DNA of 42,258 bases from JBFKQC01 sp041627895 (GCA_041627895.1 JBFKQC010000031.1:1-42258), one strand, 5' to 3'; counted from the stretch's first letter, positions 25,726 through 33,656 are shown. Program-made: numbers and translations. Notes: generated from the sequence alone by a model not told the origin.

Positions 25726-26642
25726 AGCTCGCCGGCCCAGGGCGGGTTGGCGCCGGCGCGGCTGACGGTGACGGCGGCGGCGCGGGTGCCGAGCGAGAGC
25801 GCGGCCTCGAGCGTCGCGGCGTCGAGCGCGGCGACCGCGGGTTTCGAGAGCGCGCCGGCCCGGTGCAGCGCGGCGAGGACGCCGGCGTTGAACGTGTCGC
25901 CCGCGCCGACGGTGTCGGCCACCTTGACGCGGGTCGCGGCGACGAAGACGTCGCGGGTATCGGTCACGGCGCGGGCGCCCTCGGCGCCCTCGGTGATGCA
26001 GATCACCTTCGGCCCCTTCGCCAGCAGGCCGCGGGCCAGCGCCACGGTGTCGCCGCTGCCGGCGAGCCAGTGCAGGTCCTCGTCGGAAAGCTTGACGATG
26101 TCGGCGGCGGCGAGCATCCGGTCGATCCGGGCGCGATAGGCGGGCTCGTCGGCGATGAAGGAGGGGCGGATGTTCGGGTCGAGCATGGTGACGCGGGCGG
26201 CCGCCTCGCGCAGCATCAGCGCCTCGTAGGCGGCGGCGCAGGGTTCGGCCACCAGGCTGATCCCGCCGAAGAACAGCGTGCCGATGCTGTCGGGCAGCGC
26301 GGGCAGGTCGGCGGGGGCAAGCATGCGCCCGGCGGTGTTCTCGTCGTAGAAGGCATAGGTCGCCTGGCCCTCGACCAGCTTGACGAAGGCCAGCGTGGTG
26401 GGGCGCGGGCTGACGACGCACAGCGCGCTGTCGACCTGCGAGGCGGCGAGGGCGGATTGCAGGATTTCGCCGAAGAGGTCGGAACTGAGCCCCGAGAAGA
26501 AGCCCGCCGGCGCGCCGAGCCGGCCGAGCGCGATGGCGGTGTTGAAGACCGCGCCGCCGGCATAGGGCGCGAATGCGTCCTCGCCGTCCGGGGTGGTCCG
26601 GGGCAGCATGTCGATCAGCGCTTCGCCGCAGCAGAGGATCAT
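25722..26642 (-). CDS. PfkB-family sugar kinase, fructokinase-like
   Basis: 306-residue ribokinase-fold kinase. It has AGGAVFNTAIALGRLG (substrate-binding region, about 28-44), LDPNIRPSF (154-162, typical of fructokinases), and the C-terminal signature DTVGAGDTFNAG with catalytic Asp249. Likely reaction: ATP-dependent phosphorylation of fructose to fructose-6-phosphate, though other hexoses or nucleosides occur in this family. The start lies 157 bp from the divergent small heat-shock gene. It is translated into the dtd gene; no sugar transporter is nearby. Confidence 0.85.
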   Translation of the reverse strand: MILCCGEALIDMLPRTTPDGEDAFAPYAGGAVFNTAIALGRLGAPAGFFSGLSSDLFGEILQSALAASQVDSALCVVSPRPTTLAFVKLVEGQATYAFYDENTAGRMLAPADLPALPDSIGTLFFGGISLVAEPCAAAYEALMLREAAARVTMLDPNIRPSFIADEPAYRARIDRMLAAADIVKLSDEDLHWLAGSGDTVALARGLLAKGPKVICITEGAEGARAVTDTRDVFVAATRVKVADTVGAGDTFNAGVLAALHRAGALSKPAVAALDAATLEAALSLGTRAAAVTVSRAGANPPWAGEL

Positions 26643-26717
26643 GGGTCTCCCTCGTCGGTGTTTGCGCCAACATCTCTAGCGGGCAGGCGCGGGCGGAGCA
26701 ACGGCGCCGCCGCGGAT

Positions 26718-26731
26718 TTGACGCAAATCAA
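26718..26731. promoter_or_regulatory. FnrL/FNR-type binding site
   Basis: TTGACGCAAATCAA matches the alphaproteobacterial FNR/FnrL consensus TTGAT-N4-ATCAA with one difference; the C at position 5 is commonly seen at real FnrL sites. It is centred about 75 bp before the heat-shock gene start (26799) and about 80 bp before the kinase start (26642), so either could be controlled by oxygen. Confidence 0.7.
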
Positions 26732-26798
26732 CGCGCGGGATCGGGGCGTGGGGCAGTCTGCCGGTCGACCTGAAATCGCATTGATGGAGGACGGAACA

Positions 26799-27215
26799 AT
26801 GGTCGAATCGACGCAAACCTCGGGCCTCTGGCCGCAGCTTTTCCAGCCGTTCCGGTCGATGGGCACGCGCCTTGGCGACTGGCTGGCGCCGGCCTCCGAG
26901 GCCTCGACCGACGACAAGGCCTATCGGATCGCGGTGGAACTGCCGGGCGTGGAGGAGAAGGACGTGGAGTTGAGCGTCCATAACGGCATCGTCACCGTGA
27001 AGGGCGAGAAGAAGACCGAGCGCGAGGAGAAGGGCGAGACCTGGTATTTCAGCGAGCGGCAATACGGCTCGTTCCAGCGCTCGTTCCGGCTGCCGGGCGA
27101 TGCCGACGAGGCGGGCGTGTCGGCGGATCTGAAGGACGGCGTGCTGACGATCACGGTGCCGAAGGCCGCGCCGGCAAATGACGGGGCCAAGACGGTCAAG
27201 ATCAAGAAGGGGTGA
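26799..27215 (+). CDS. Small heat-shock protein, Hsp20 family
   Basis: 138 residues with an alpha-crystallin domain at about 37-128: YRIAVELPGVEEKDVELSVHNG, the strand VTVKGEKKTE, the loop FQRSFRLP, and the closing GVLTITVPKA. It is an ATP-independent holdase that forms oligomers and keeps damaged proteins soluble. I chose the ATG at 26799 because GGAGG lies 8 bp upstream; another in-frame ATG at 26784 would place that motif inside the gene. A FnrL-type box upstream suggests induction at low oxygen; no heat-shock sigma factor promoter is obvious. Confidence 0.9.
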   Translation: MVESTQTSGLWPQLFQPFRSMGTRLGDWLAPASEASTDDKAYRIAVELPGVEEKDVELSVHNGIVTVKGEKKTEREEKGETWYFSERQYGSFQRSFRLPGDADEAGVSADLKDGVLTITVPKAAPANDGAKTVKIKKG

Positions 27216-27217
27216 GC

Positions 27218-27304
27218 GGCGTCACGGAAACGCTCCGGTGGAGCGTTTCAGCCGCGAACGGGCGGAGCCCCGGGGATTGCGGCGTCGCGGAAACGCTCCG
27301 GTGG
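27218..27304. repeat. 24-bp direct repeat pair with embedded stem-loop
   Basis: A 24-base block at 27218-27241 recurs at 27281-27304 with one mismatch (core GGAAACGCTCCGGTGG in both). The first copy continues into a perfect 10-bp hairpin, GAAACGCTCC-GGT-GGAGCGTTTC (27227-27249), 12 bp after the Hsp20 stop, and may act as its terminator; the second copy lacks the closing arm. Confidence 0.75.
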
Positions 27305-27385
27305 TATTCGTGGCCGCGCCTGGCTTGTTCAATTGAGCGCCTGCGGCGCGCTCCTTACATTGCGCCGCGCGTTACGCGTCGCGGT

Positions 27386-27484
27386 GCGAGGGGGGCATTG
27401 CGCCCCCCTCGCCGTCGATCGGCCGCCCGGACCGATAGCGAAAGAATGACATCCCGTCCCAAGGCGTTTCCGGCCGGATGAAGG
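27386..27484. repeat. Intergenic repeat element, copy B
   Basis: Perfect 11-bp stem GCGAGGGGGGC / GCCCCCCTCGC (27386-27396 and 27402-27412) with a 5-base loop, then TTTCCGGCCGGATGAAGG at 27467-27484. It has the same layout as 22819-22882, with 17 of 18 bases of the tail motif shared. It sits between convergent hsp20 and nitroreductase genes and may end transcription on both sides. Confidence 0.65.
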
Positions 27485-27490
27485 CCCCTG

Positions 27491-28162
27491 TCAGCCCTTC
27501 CACGCCAGCGTTTCCGCGAGGGGCGCGCGGGTGGTGCGGAAGGCGTTGGCGGGGTGGCCGCGATCCTCGTAGCCGAACGAGATGCCGCAGACGATCCGGC
27601 GGGCCTGGGGCAGGTCGAACCAGTCGCGCAGGAACGGCGAAAAGCCGGCGACGGCGGCCTTCGGGATCGTGGCGATGCCGAGCGCCTCTGCCGCCAGAGT
27701 GAAGGCGGTGACGAAGGCGCCGCAATCGAGCACGCCGTAGGCGCCGAGATCGGCCTCGGTCGTGACCAGCGCGTGGTGCGGTGCGCCGAAGAAGCGGAAG
27801 TTTTCCAGCATCTGCCGGGCCGAGGCCGCGCGGTCGCCCCTGGTGACGCCGACGGCATCGTAGAGCGCCCAGCCGCAGGCCGAGCGGCGCGCCTTGTAAG
27901 GCCCGGTATAGGCGGTCGGGAACGGGATGTCGGGGGCCTGCGGCGCGGTCTGCGCGTGGGCGTGAAGCGCGCTGCGCAGGCGGTCGGTTTCGGCCGGCCG
28001 GGTGACGACAAGCTGCCAGGGCTGGGCGTTGCACCAGCTTGGCACCTTCCCGGCCGTGGCGATGATGCGTTCGATCGTGGCATCCGGCACCGGGTCGGGG
28101 CGGAAGGCGCGGCAGGAATGGCGGGCCGAAAGCAGGCGGTCGAGGGCGTCGAAGTCGGTCAT
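27491..28162 (-). CDS. Nitroreductase-family FMN oxidoreductase
   Basis: 223 residues. Family motifs are the N-terminal RHSCRAFRPDPVP (FMN phosphate-binding Arg/Ser), GKVPSWCNAQPWQLVV, and the C-terminal GISFGYEDRGHPANAFRT. It reduces nitro compounds, quinones or similar substrates using NAD(P)H; the true substrate is unknown. The ATG overlaps the TGA of the zinc-ribbon gene (ATGA), placing it at the end of the eight-gene minus-strand run that starts with terC. A reductase at the end of a toxic-anion operon could detoxify an oxidant, but this is inference. Confidence 0.88.
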   Translation of the reverse strand: MTDFDALDRLLSARHSCRAFRPDPVPDATIERIIATAGKVPSWCNAQPWQLVVTRPAETDRLRSALHAHAQTAPQAPDIPFPTAYTGPYKARRSACGWALYDAVGVTRGDRAASARQMLENFRFFGAPHHALVTTEADLGAYGVLDCGAFVTAFTLAAEALGIATIPKAAVAGFSPFLRDWFDLPQARRIVCGISFGYEDRGHPANAFRTTRAPLAETLAWKG

Positions 28163-29301
28163 TGCGCCTGGTTGATCGCGATGACGTAGCCCGCGGCGCC
28201 CGCGACGATCAGCCCGAGGACGACGGCGATTGCGATCTTCCAGGCCGACCAGGGGCGTTCGCCCTGCACCCGGCCTGACCGGCCGTTCACGACGAAGCGG
28301 TAGGTCTTGCCGCGGTACTTGTAGGCCGCGAGCCAGACCGGCAGCAGGATATGCTTGAAGGTGACGTCGCGGATGGTGGTGTCGATATCGTGGATGCGCT
28401 GGCGGTCGCCGCCGATGTCGAAGCGCACGTCGCGCTCGATCACCCGGTCCATATGCGCCCGCGCCTCGTGATAGCCCTGGTTCAGTTCCACCGTGTAGCC
28501 CTCGGCGCGGAAACCGGCCAGGTATTCCGGGCGGTAGGGTTCCAGCGCGGCGAGGTCCCAGGGCTGCAGGTTGTCGGTGTAGCGCTTGGGCAGCGATTTC
28601 GAGGCCAGCACGAGGACGTCGTCGAAGAACCGCGCGACGCGGCCGGATTTCGGCGACCAGCGGATGCGCTGTTCGCGCACCGTTTGCGTCTTGCCGTTCC
28701 GCGTGACCGTGCGCGAGACGTAATAGACCGTGCCGCGCTCGCCGCGGTAGCTGGACTTGGTGTCGGCGTCGAAGGTCCAGTAGGGCACGTAGATGCCCGC
28801 CATCCGGCGGCCCTTGCGGGCATAGTCCTGCAGCCCCCCCGGCGCGAACCAGAGCCGCCCGAGCCAGGCGGTCATCGCCTCGCGCGCGGCGCGCTCGTCG
28901 AGCGCGAAGGGCAACAGCCCCCGCGGCTTGATGTGGCGGTGGGTGCCGGTATCGGTGACCACGGGCGTGGCGCAGAACGGGCATTCGGCGGCATGGGTTC
29001 TTGCGTCGAATTCGACCCGGGCGCCGCAATTGGTGCAATTCAGGACGCGGGTTTCCTCGATCTCGGCTTCGGGAAGTTTCGCGTCGAGGGCGGCGCGGAA
29101 GTCAAGCTCGCGGATCGCCGGGCCGGTGTAGCGGGCGGCGAGTTCCGCCTCGTTGCCGCAATGGTCGCATTTCAGCCTGCCCTCGGCGGGGGAGAATCGC
29201 ATGTCTGCGCCGCACTGGTCGCAGGGAAAGCGGTGTTCCTCGTCGGGGCGGGGCGGGGTGGCGGCCTCGCTGCCTGTCTCGGGGGGCGTGGGCGGTTGCA
29301 T
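28159..29301 (-). CDS. Membrane-anchored double zinc-ribbon protein (YdjG-like)
   Basis: 380 residues. Two zinc ribbons carry Cys27, 30, 45 and 48, and Cys89, 92, 107 and 110. A large middle domain with YVPYWTFDADT follows, and a single C-terminal membrane helix at about 353-375. Databases often label such proteins as replication-factor-Y-like, which is misleading: no helicase motif is present. The layout resembles B. subtilis YdjG, encoded with PspA and the SPFH protein YdjI. Here the upstream gene is also an SPFH protein, supporting a joint membrane-stress role. The ATG has a modest GAGG ribosome site. Confidence 0.78.
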   Translation of the reverse strand: MQPPTPPETGSEAATPPRPDEEHRFPCDQCGADMRFSPAEGRLKCDHCGNEAELAARYTGPAIRELDFRAALDAKLPEAEIEETRVLNCTNCGARVEFDARTHAAECPFCATPVVTDTGTHRHIKPRGLLPFALDERAAREAMTAWLGRLWFAPGGLQDYARKGRRMAGIYVPYWTFDADTKSSYRGERGTVYYVSRTVTRNGKTQTVREQRIRWSPKSGRVARFFDDVLVLASKSLPKRYTDNLQPWDLAALEPYRPEYLAGFRAEGYTVELNQGYHEARAHMDRVIERDVRFDIGGDRQRIHDIDTTIRDVTFKHILLPVWLAAYKYRGKTYRFVVNGRSGRVQGERPWSAWKIAIAVVLGLIVAGAAGYVIAINQAQ

Positions 29302-29331
29302 CTGGGCCTCGGGCGGCGTGACGGGCGCCGC

Positions 29332-30447
29332 TCAGGCGCCGGGCGGCGGCGGCGGCAGGATGGTGAAGAGCTGGGCCAGTTCGGCCACGTCCTCGGCGCG
29401 CTTCCAGCCGTCCTGGCCGGCGGTCCAGACGAAGGTTTCGCGGGTGATCTCGCCCGCTTGCGCCATGCGGCCGAGGCTGGCCTTGGAGAACGGGCCTTTC
29501 GTCTGGCCGTCTTCGGCGATGTGCCAGACATGCTCGACCGGGGGCGGGGGCGGCGGGGCGGGCTGGGGCCGGGCCGGTGCCGCGCCCCAGGGGCCGGCCT
29601 GCGCCATCTGGTGCGCCATCGCCATGCCCATGCCGGCGCCGAGGCCGGCGCCCATGGCGCCGCCGCCGGCCGGGTTCTGCGCCGCCGCGGTCATCGCCTC
29701 GGCGGCCGAGTATTGCGTGAACTTGCCCAGATCGCCGGCGAGGCCCATCGAGGTGCGCTTGTCCAGCGCGGCCTCGACGGCGGGCGGAAGCGAGATGTTC
29801 TCGATATAGAATTCCGGGATCGACAGGCCGTAGCCGGCGACGATCCCGCTGATTTCCGCCGCGATCATCTTGCCGAGATCGGCGGTATTGGCCGCCATGT
29901 CGAGGACCGGGATGCCGCTGGCGGCGATCACGCGGGAGAACTCCTGCACGATGATGTTGCGGATCTGGAAGCTGATCTCGTCCATGGTGAATTCGCCGTC
30001 GGTGCCGACGATCTCGGTCAGGAACCGGGCCGGATCGGTGATGCGCACCGCATAGGTGCCGTAGGCGCGGATGCGGGTGGGCCCGAATTCCGGGTCGCGC
30101 AGCATGATCGGGTTCTTGGTGCCCCACTTCAGATCGGTGAAGCGGGTGGTGTTGACGAAGTAGATTTCCGACTTGAACGGCGATTTGAAGCCGTGGTCCC
30201 AGTGCTGCAGCGTGGTCATCACCGGCATGTTGTTGGTTTCCAGCATGTAGAGGCCGGGCGTGAACACGTCGGCCAGCTGCCCTTCGTGGACGAAGACCGC
30301 GGCCTGACCCTCGCGCACGGTCAGCTTGGCGCCGTACTTGATCTCGTGGCCGTGGCGTTCGAAGCGCCAGACCATGGTGTCGCGGGTGTCGTCGGTCCAG
30401 TGGATGACGTCGATGAATTCACCGGAGAGGAAGTCGAGAATGCCCAT
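29332..30447 (-). CDS. SPFH/band-7 protein with C-terminal GYF-like domain (YdjI-like)
   Basis: 371 residues. An SPFH-type domain covers about 20-245 (GQAAVFVHEGQLADVFTPGLYML, then FGPTRIRAYGTYAVRITDP). A low-complexity Gly/Ala/Met linker (about 262-290) and a Pro-rich stretch lead to a GYF_2-like module (about 306-362; WHIAEDGQTKGPFS, WTAGQDGWKRAEDV). There is no membrane helix; related proteins attach to membranes as scaffolds. In B. subtilis the relative YdjI helps place PspA at the membrane. AAGGAGA precedes the ATG. It lies between the DUF2927 lipoprotein and the zinc-ribbon gene, 27 and 30 bp away. Confidence 0.85.
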   Translation of the reverse strand: MGILDFLSGEFIDVIHWTDDTRDTMVWRFERHGHEIKYGAKLTVREGQAAVFVHEGQLADVFTPGLYMLETNNMPVMTTLQHWDHGFKSPFKSEIYFVNTTRFTDLKWGTKNPIMLRDPEFGPTRIRAYGTYAVRITDPARFLTEIVGTDGEFTMDEISFQIRNIIVQEFSRVIAASGIPVLDMAANTADLGKMIAAEISGIVAGYGLSIPEFYIENISLPPAVEAALDKRTSMGLAGDLGKFTQYSAAEAMTAAAQNPAGGGAMGAGLGAGMGMAMAHQMAQAGPWGAAPARPQPAPPPPPPVEHVWHIAEDGQTKGPFSKASLGRMAQAGEITRETFVWTAGQDGWKRAEDVAELAQLFTILPPPPPGA

Positions 30448-30474
30448 CTGGGTCTCCTTTTCGTCTCGTTGGTC

Positions 30475-31422
30475 TCAGCTTTCGCCGCCCATCAGCTCGG
30501 CGGCAATGATTTCGGCGATCGGGCGGGCTTGGGCGGCGGTCATGCCGGGGCGCATGCGGCGGTCGTAGAGCATGCGCAGCAAAAGCTCGTCATGGGTGGT
30601 CAGAAGGCCGAATTCCTCGTCGTCGTTGAACACCGAGGGGCGGGCCTGGGGGCTGTCGTTCGGCAGGCCGAGACCCTGGGGCAGCTCTTCGTGGATGCAG
30701 GACAGCCGCAACAGGTCGGGGTGCTCGGCCCGGATCACCGCGACGGCGTGGGAATAAATGCCGTCCTCGTCGCCGTCGATGGCGAAGACCAGGCACAGCG
30801 TCGAGCGCGGCATGGTCTCGACCGCGTTGATCGCGGCGGCGTCGATGTCGGGGCTGATCGCGCGCAGCGCCGGGCCGATCACCCGGCGTTCGTCCTCGTT
30901 CACGATGAAGACGTGGTAGTTGGCGTTCGCCGCGGCAAGCGTGATCGGCAGACGGATCAGCGTGGAAAGCCGCCTTGTGTAGGTGAGGATCGCATCGCGG
31001 TCGCGCACGCGGGTGGCGAGCGGCACGCTGTCGCCGAAGCGCACGTGCATCCGGACCGGGCGGTTCCAGCGGTGCAGGCGGGTTTCCGTTTCGCGCCGCA
31101 CCAGTTGCCCGCCGACGCTGGTGAATTCCTCGAACAGCGCGATGCGGATGAAATTGTCGACAAGCTGGCGCCGGGTGAACGGCGTGTCCGGCCCGCCGCC
31201 GTCGACCCGCAGAAGACCCTGGGTCAGGTAGTTCTGCTGGATCCGGCCGTAGTAGTCGCTGAGCGCCCGGCTGGCGGCCGAGGGTTCGGCCACGGCCGGC
31301 CGCGGCGCGTCGGGGCGCGCGGCCGGCACCGGCGAGGTGGCGACGCCCACGGGCTCGCAGGCCGCCAGCGCAAGCGCCCCGGCGGCCAGGATTGCCAGCG
31401 ATCTGAGCCGTGCGATCCTCAC
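30475..31422 (-). CDS. DUF2927-type lipoprotein
   Basis: 315 residues beginning with a lipoprotein signal: Arg-rich start, Leu/Ala core, lipobox LAAC with Cys22. A roughly 40-residue Pro/Ala-rich linker leads to a globular domain starting SDYYGRIQQNYLTQGLLRVDGGG, which I recognise as the DUF2927 type seen in Rhodobacterales. The sequence includes HVFIVNEDERR and CIHEELPQGLGLPNDS; the latter HEELPQGLG segment, with His and two Glu, resembles a metal-site helix of secreted proteases, but this is speculative. The start is GTG, overlapping the telA stop (GTGA). It is predicted to be membrane-anchored on the periplasmic side. Confidence 0.78.
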   Translation of the reverse strand: MRIARLRSLAILAAGALALAACEPVGVATSPVPAARPDAPRPAVAEPSAASRALSDYYGRIQQNYLTQGLLRVDGGGPDTPFTRRQLVDNFIRIALFEEFTSVGGQLVRRETETRLHRWNRPVRMHVRFGDSVPLATRVRDRDAILTYTRRLSTLIRLPITLAAANANYHVFIVNEDERRVIGPALRAISPDIDAAAINAVETMPRSTLCLVFAIDGDEDGIYSHAVAVIRAEHPDLLRLSCIHEELPQGLGLPNDSPQARPSVFNDDEEFGLLTTHDELLLRMLYDRRMRPGMTAAQARPIAEIIAAELMGGES

Positions 31423-32633
31423 GCCTTGCCGTCGGCCCCGCCGTCCTGCGGCACCGCGTCGCCCACCATGGTGCCGATCCGCGACCCGCTGGCGCGGGCG
31501 CTGGCGAGCGTCGATTTCAGCTCTGCCTCCATCTTCTGCAATTCCTCCTCGGCGGCGGCGCGGCGCTTCTTGCCCTCGTCGGCGATCTGCAGGGATTCCT
31601 CGATCGTGGCGATCAGGTCGGCATTGGCCTGCCTGACCGCCTCGATGTCGAACACCCCGCGCTCCATCTCCTGGCGCACGGTGCGGTTCGCCTCGCGCAG
31701 ATTGGCGGCGTTGGCCTTCAACAGCTCGTTGGTCAGATCGTTGGCCTCGCGCACCGCCGCGGCGGCCTCGGACGAGCGCTGGATCGTCACCGCCTGCGCC
31801 AGCTGGGTTTCCCAGAGCGGCACGGTGTTGACCAGCGTCGAGTTGATCTTGGTGACCAGCGACTTGTCGTTTTCCTGCACCAGCCGGATCGAGGGCAGCG
31901 ACTGCATCGTCACCTGACGGGTGAGCTTCAGGTCGTGCACCCGGCGTTCCAGGTCGTCGCGCGCGGCGCGCAGATCGCGCAACTCCTGCGCCTTGATCAC
32001 GCCTTCGTCCTCGGCCGCACCCTCGACCTGCTTTTCCTTGGCCGGGATGTCCTTTGCGTCGAGCTGTTCCAGCTTTTCCCCGCCGGCGGCGATGTAGAGC
32101 GCCAGCTCGTCGTAGAAATTCAGCGTCTTCTCGTACAGCACGTCCAGCGACTTGATATCCTTCATCAGCTTGTGTTCGTGGCCGAGAAGGCTGTCGGTGA
32201 TCTTGTCGATCTGGCCCTGCACGGATTCGAAACGCGCGATGAACTTGGCCATCGGCGCGGCCTTGCCGGTCAGGCGTTCCCACCACGACCGCTGGCGGCG
32301 GGTGTCGAGCTCGCTGACCGAAAAGCCGCGGATCGTCGAGACGATTTCGCGCAGGCTGTCGCCGGCGGGGCCGACATCCTTGTTGCGCACGTCCGCCAGC
32401 ATCGACTGGCTGATTTCCTGCAATTCGGCCTGCGCCGCCGAGCCGAAGTTGATGATCGAGTTGGTGTCGGTCATGTCCAGCTCGGCCATCCGCTTCGTGA
32501 TTTCCTTGGCGGTGGGCTTGTCGGCCTCTTTCAGCGGCACCAGCGCGGTCGACGGATCGGGCAGGATCACGGCCGAGATCGCCTCGACCTCTTTCAGCGC
32601 GGCCTCGGCCTGTTGGCGGACTGTTTCGGACAT
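31419..32633 (-). CDS. telA: TelA/KlaA-family toxic anion resistance protein
   Basis: 404 residues, largely alpha-helical and charged, with no signal or membrane helix. Family marks are the N-terminal IINFGSAAQAELQEISQSMLADVRNKDVGPAGDSL, the block RFESVQGQIDKITDSLLGHEHKLMKDI, and the QSLPSIRLVQENDKSLVTKINSTLVNTVPLWE segment. Relatives are linked to tellurite resistance and to cell-envelope stress, for example B. subtilis YaaN encoded beside XpaC. Here the XpaC-like gene lies 16 bp upstream and terC is also present. AAGGGAG precedes the ATG. The exact biochemical activity of this family is not known. Confidence 0.93.
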   Translation of the reverse strand: MSETVRQQAEAALKEVEAISAVILPDPSTALVPLKEADKPTAKEITKRMAELDMTDTNSIINFGSAAQAELQEISQSMLADVRNKDVGPAGDSLREIVSTIRGFSVSELDTRRQRSWWERLTGKAAPMAKFIARFESVQGQIDKITDSLLGHEHKLMKDIKSLDVLYEKTLNFYDELALYIAAGGEKLEQLDAKDIPAKEKQVEGAAEDEGVIKAQELRDLRAARDDLERRVHDLKLTRQVTMQSLPSIRLVQENDKSLVTKINSTLVNTVPLWETQLAQAVTIQRSSEAAAAVREANDLTNELLKANAANLREANRTVRQEMERGVFDIEAVRQANADLIATIEESLQIADEGKKRRAAAEEELQKMEAELKSTLASARASGSRIGTMVGDAVPQDGGADGKA

Positions 32634-32649
32634 CGGGGGCTCCCTTCGG

Positions 32650-33567
32650 CTACTCGTCTGTTCTGGCTTTCACGCCCTCGCGCGCCAGACGCTCGCGCAG
32701 GACGTCGATTTCGATGTCGAGATCGGTGCGGTTGTCGGTCAGAAGCTTTTCGGTCCGGGCGGCGAAGTTGGCTTCGAGATCGTCGAGAAGCGCGGCGTAG
32801 GCGGCCTTGGCCTTTTCGTCGCGGGTGCGGGCGTAGAGGTCGGCGAACTTCACCGAGGCGTCGCGGGCGCCCATCAGGTAGACCGAGAGGTACTTGCGCG
32901 CGGGCGTCAGGTCGCGCGGGTCGTCCTCGATGGTGCGGAACATCGCCCGCACCGTGGCCTGGAACTGCTCGACCCGGCGGGCGGTTGCGCGGTCCTCGGC
33001 CCGCAGGATGGCGTCGGCCATCTCTTTCAGCCGCTTCTCGGCCTCGTCGACGGCGCGGGCGACGCGGTCGGACTGGAACTGGTCGATCCCCTCGGCGCCC
33101 TTGTCGGTCAGCGGATCGGGGCCGAAGGCGAAAAGGTGCAGCGCGGCGCCGAGGACGGCGAATATCGCCGCTTCGAGCGTGCCGTGGCCCGCGTAGCCGG
33201 CGACGCCGAGGGCGAGCCCGGTCAGCAGCGAGCCCAGCATCTTGCGCGGCAGCGCCGGGCGGCGGGCGATCCTGCGTGCGTCGTAGGCCTCTTGCGCGAC
33301 GATCCCCTCGCGGGTGAGCCAGGCGGCGAGGATCAGGATGCCGAAGGCCGCGAGATAGAGCGCCAGGCCCACGGCGCCGGACGCGAACGCCTTCCAGATC
33401 AGCGGGAAGGGCGCCAGGAACAACAGGTTGACCCGCCCGCCGGCGCGGGTGCGCGTCTTGCCGGCAAAGGGCGATTGCGGGGCGGGACGGGGGGCCGCGG
33501 CCCTGTCTCCGGCCTTGTCCCCGGTCTTGTCCCCGGGGCTGAATTCGCCGCCATAGCGCTGCGCCAT
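32650..33567 (-). CDS. XpaC-like membrane protein (5-bromo-4-chloroindolyl phosphate hydrolysis family)
   Basis: 305 residues. The N terminus has a small GDKTGDKAGD repeat, then hydrophobic segments at about 48-83 and 112-147, then a long helical cytoplasmic region. The motif ARKYLSVYLMGARDASVKFADLYA near residue 220-245 matches the conserved core of XpaC proteins, which are commonly encoded beside TelA relatives. The family name comes from a dye-hydrolysis phenotype and probably does not describe its role. The start at 33567 has GGGAGGG about 10 bp upstream, inside the preceding 28-codon gene. Membrane-located partner of TelA is the best inference. Confidence 0.8.
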   Translation of the reverse strand: MAQRYGGEFSPGDKTGDKAGDRAAAPRPAPQSPFAGKTRTRAGGRVNLLFLAPFPLIWKAFASGAVGLALYLAAFGILILAAWLTREGIVAQEAYDARRIARRPALPRKMLGSLLTGLALGVAGYAGHGTLEAAIFAVLGAALHLFAFGPDPLTDKGAEGIDQFQSDRVARAVDEAEKRLKEMADAILRAEDRATARRVEQFQATVRAMFRTIEDDPRDLTPARKYLSVYLMGARDASVKFADLYARTRDEKAKAAYAALLDDLEANFAARTEKLLTDNRTDLDIEIDVLRERLAREGVKARTDE

Positions 33568-33569
33568 CG

Positions 33570-33656
33570 TCAGAGCCCTCCCGTCCAGATCGTGACGTAG
33601 AGGATCAGCGCGATCAGCAGCGCGAAGGCGAGCTTTTGCAGGCCGGTATCGGTCAT
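33570..33656 (-). CDS. 28-residue single-span membrane peptide
   Basis: A short frame from ATG 33656 to TGA 33570. It reads a polar MTDTGLQK head, one hydrophobic span (LAFALLIALILYVTIW), and TGGL at the end. GGGGGG lies about 7 bp before the ATG. It stops 2 bp before the XpaC-like start and carries that gene's ribosome site, so the two are probably translationally linked. Small single-span proteins often regulate or stabilise membrane complexes. Function unknown; the call rests on position, ribosome site and hydrophobic pattern. Confidence 0.6.
   Translation of the reverse strand: MTDTGLQKLAFALLIALILYVTIWTGGL

Noticed and set aside
25282..26673. A 463-codon frame covering the kinase and dtd
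   Set aside because: Out-of-frame reading of the kinase in its first part; only the last 147 codons are DTD.
28159..29301. Primosomal protein N' (replication factor Y)
   Set aside because: Only the zinc ribbons resemble that annotation; there are no Walker or helicase motifs and a C-terminal membrane helix is present.
28351..31917. Very long plus-strand frame opposite the stress operon
   Set aside because: Antisense shadow of genes with clear domains; long antisense frames are expected at this GC content. The translation is Gly/Ala/Arg/His-rich without domain motifs.
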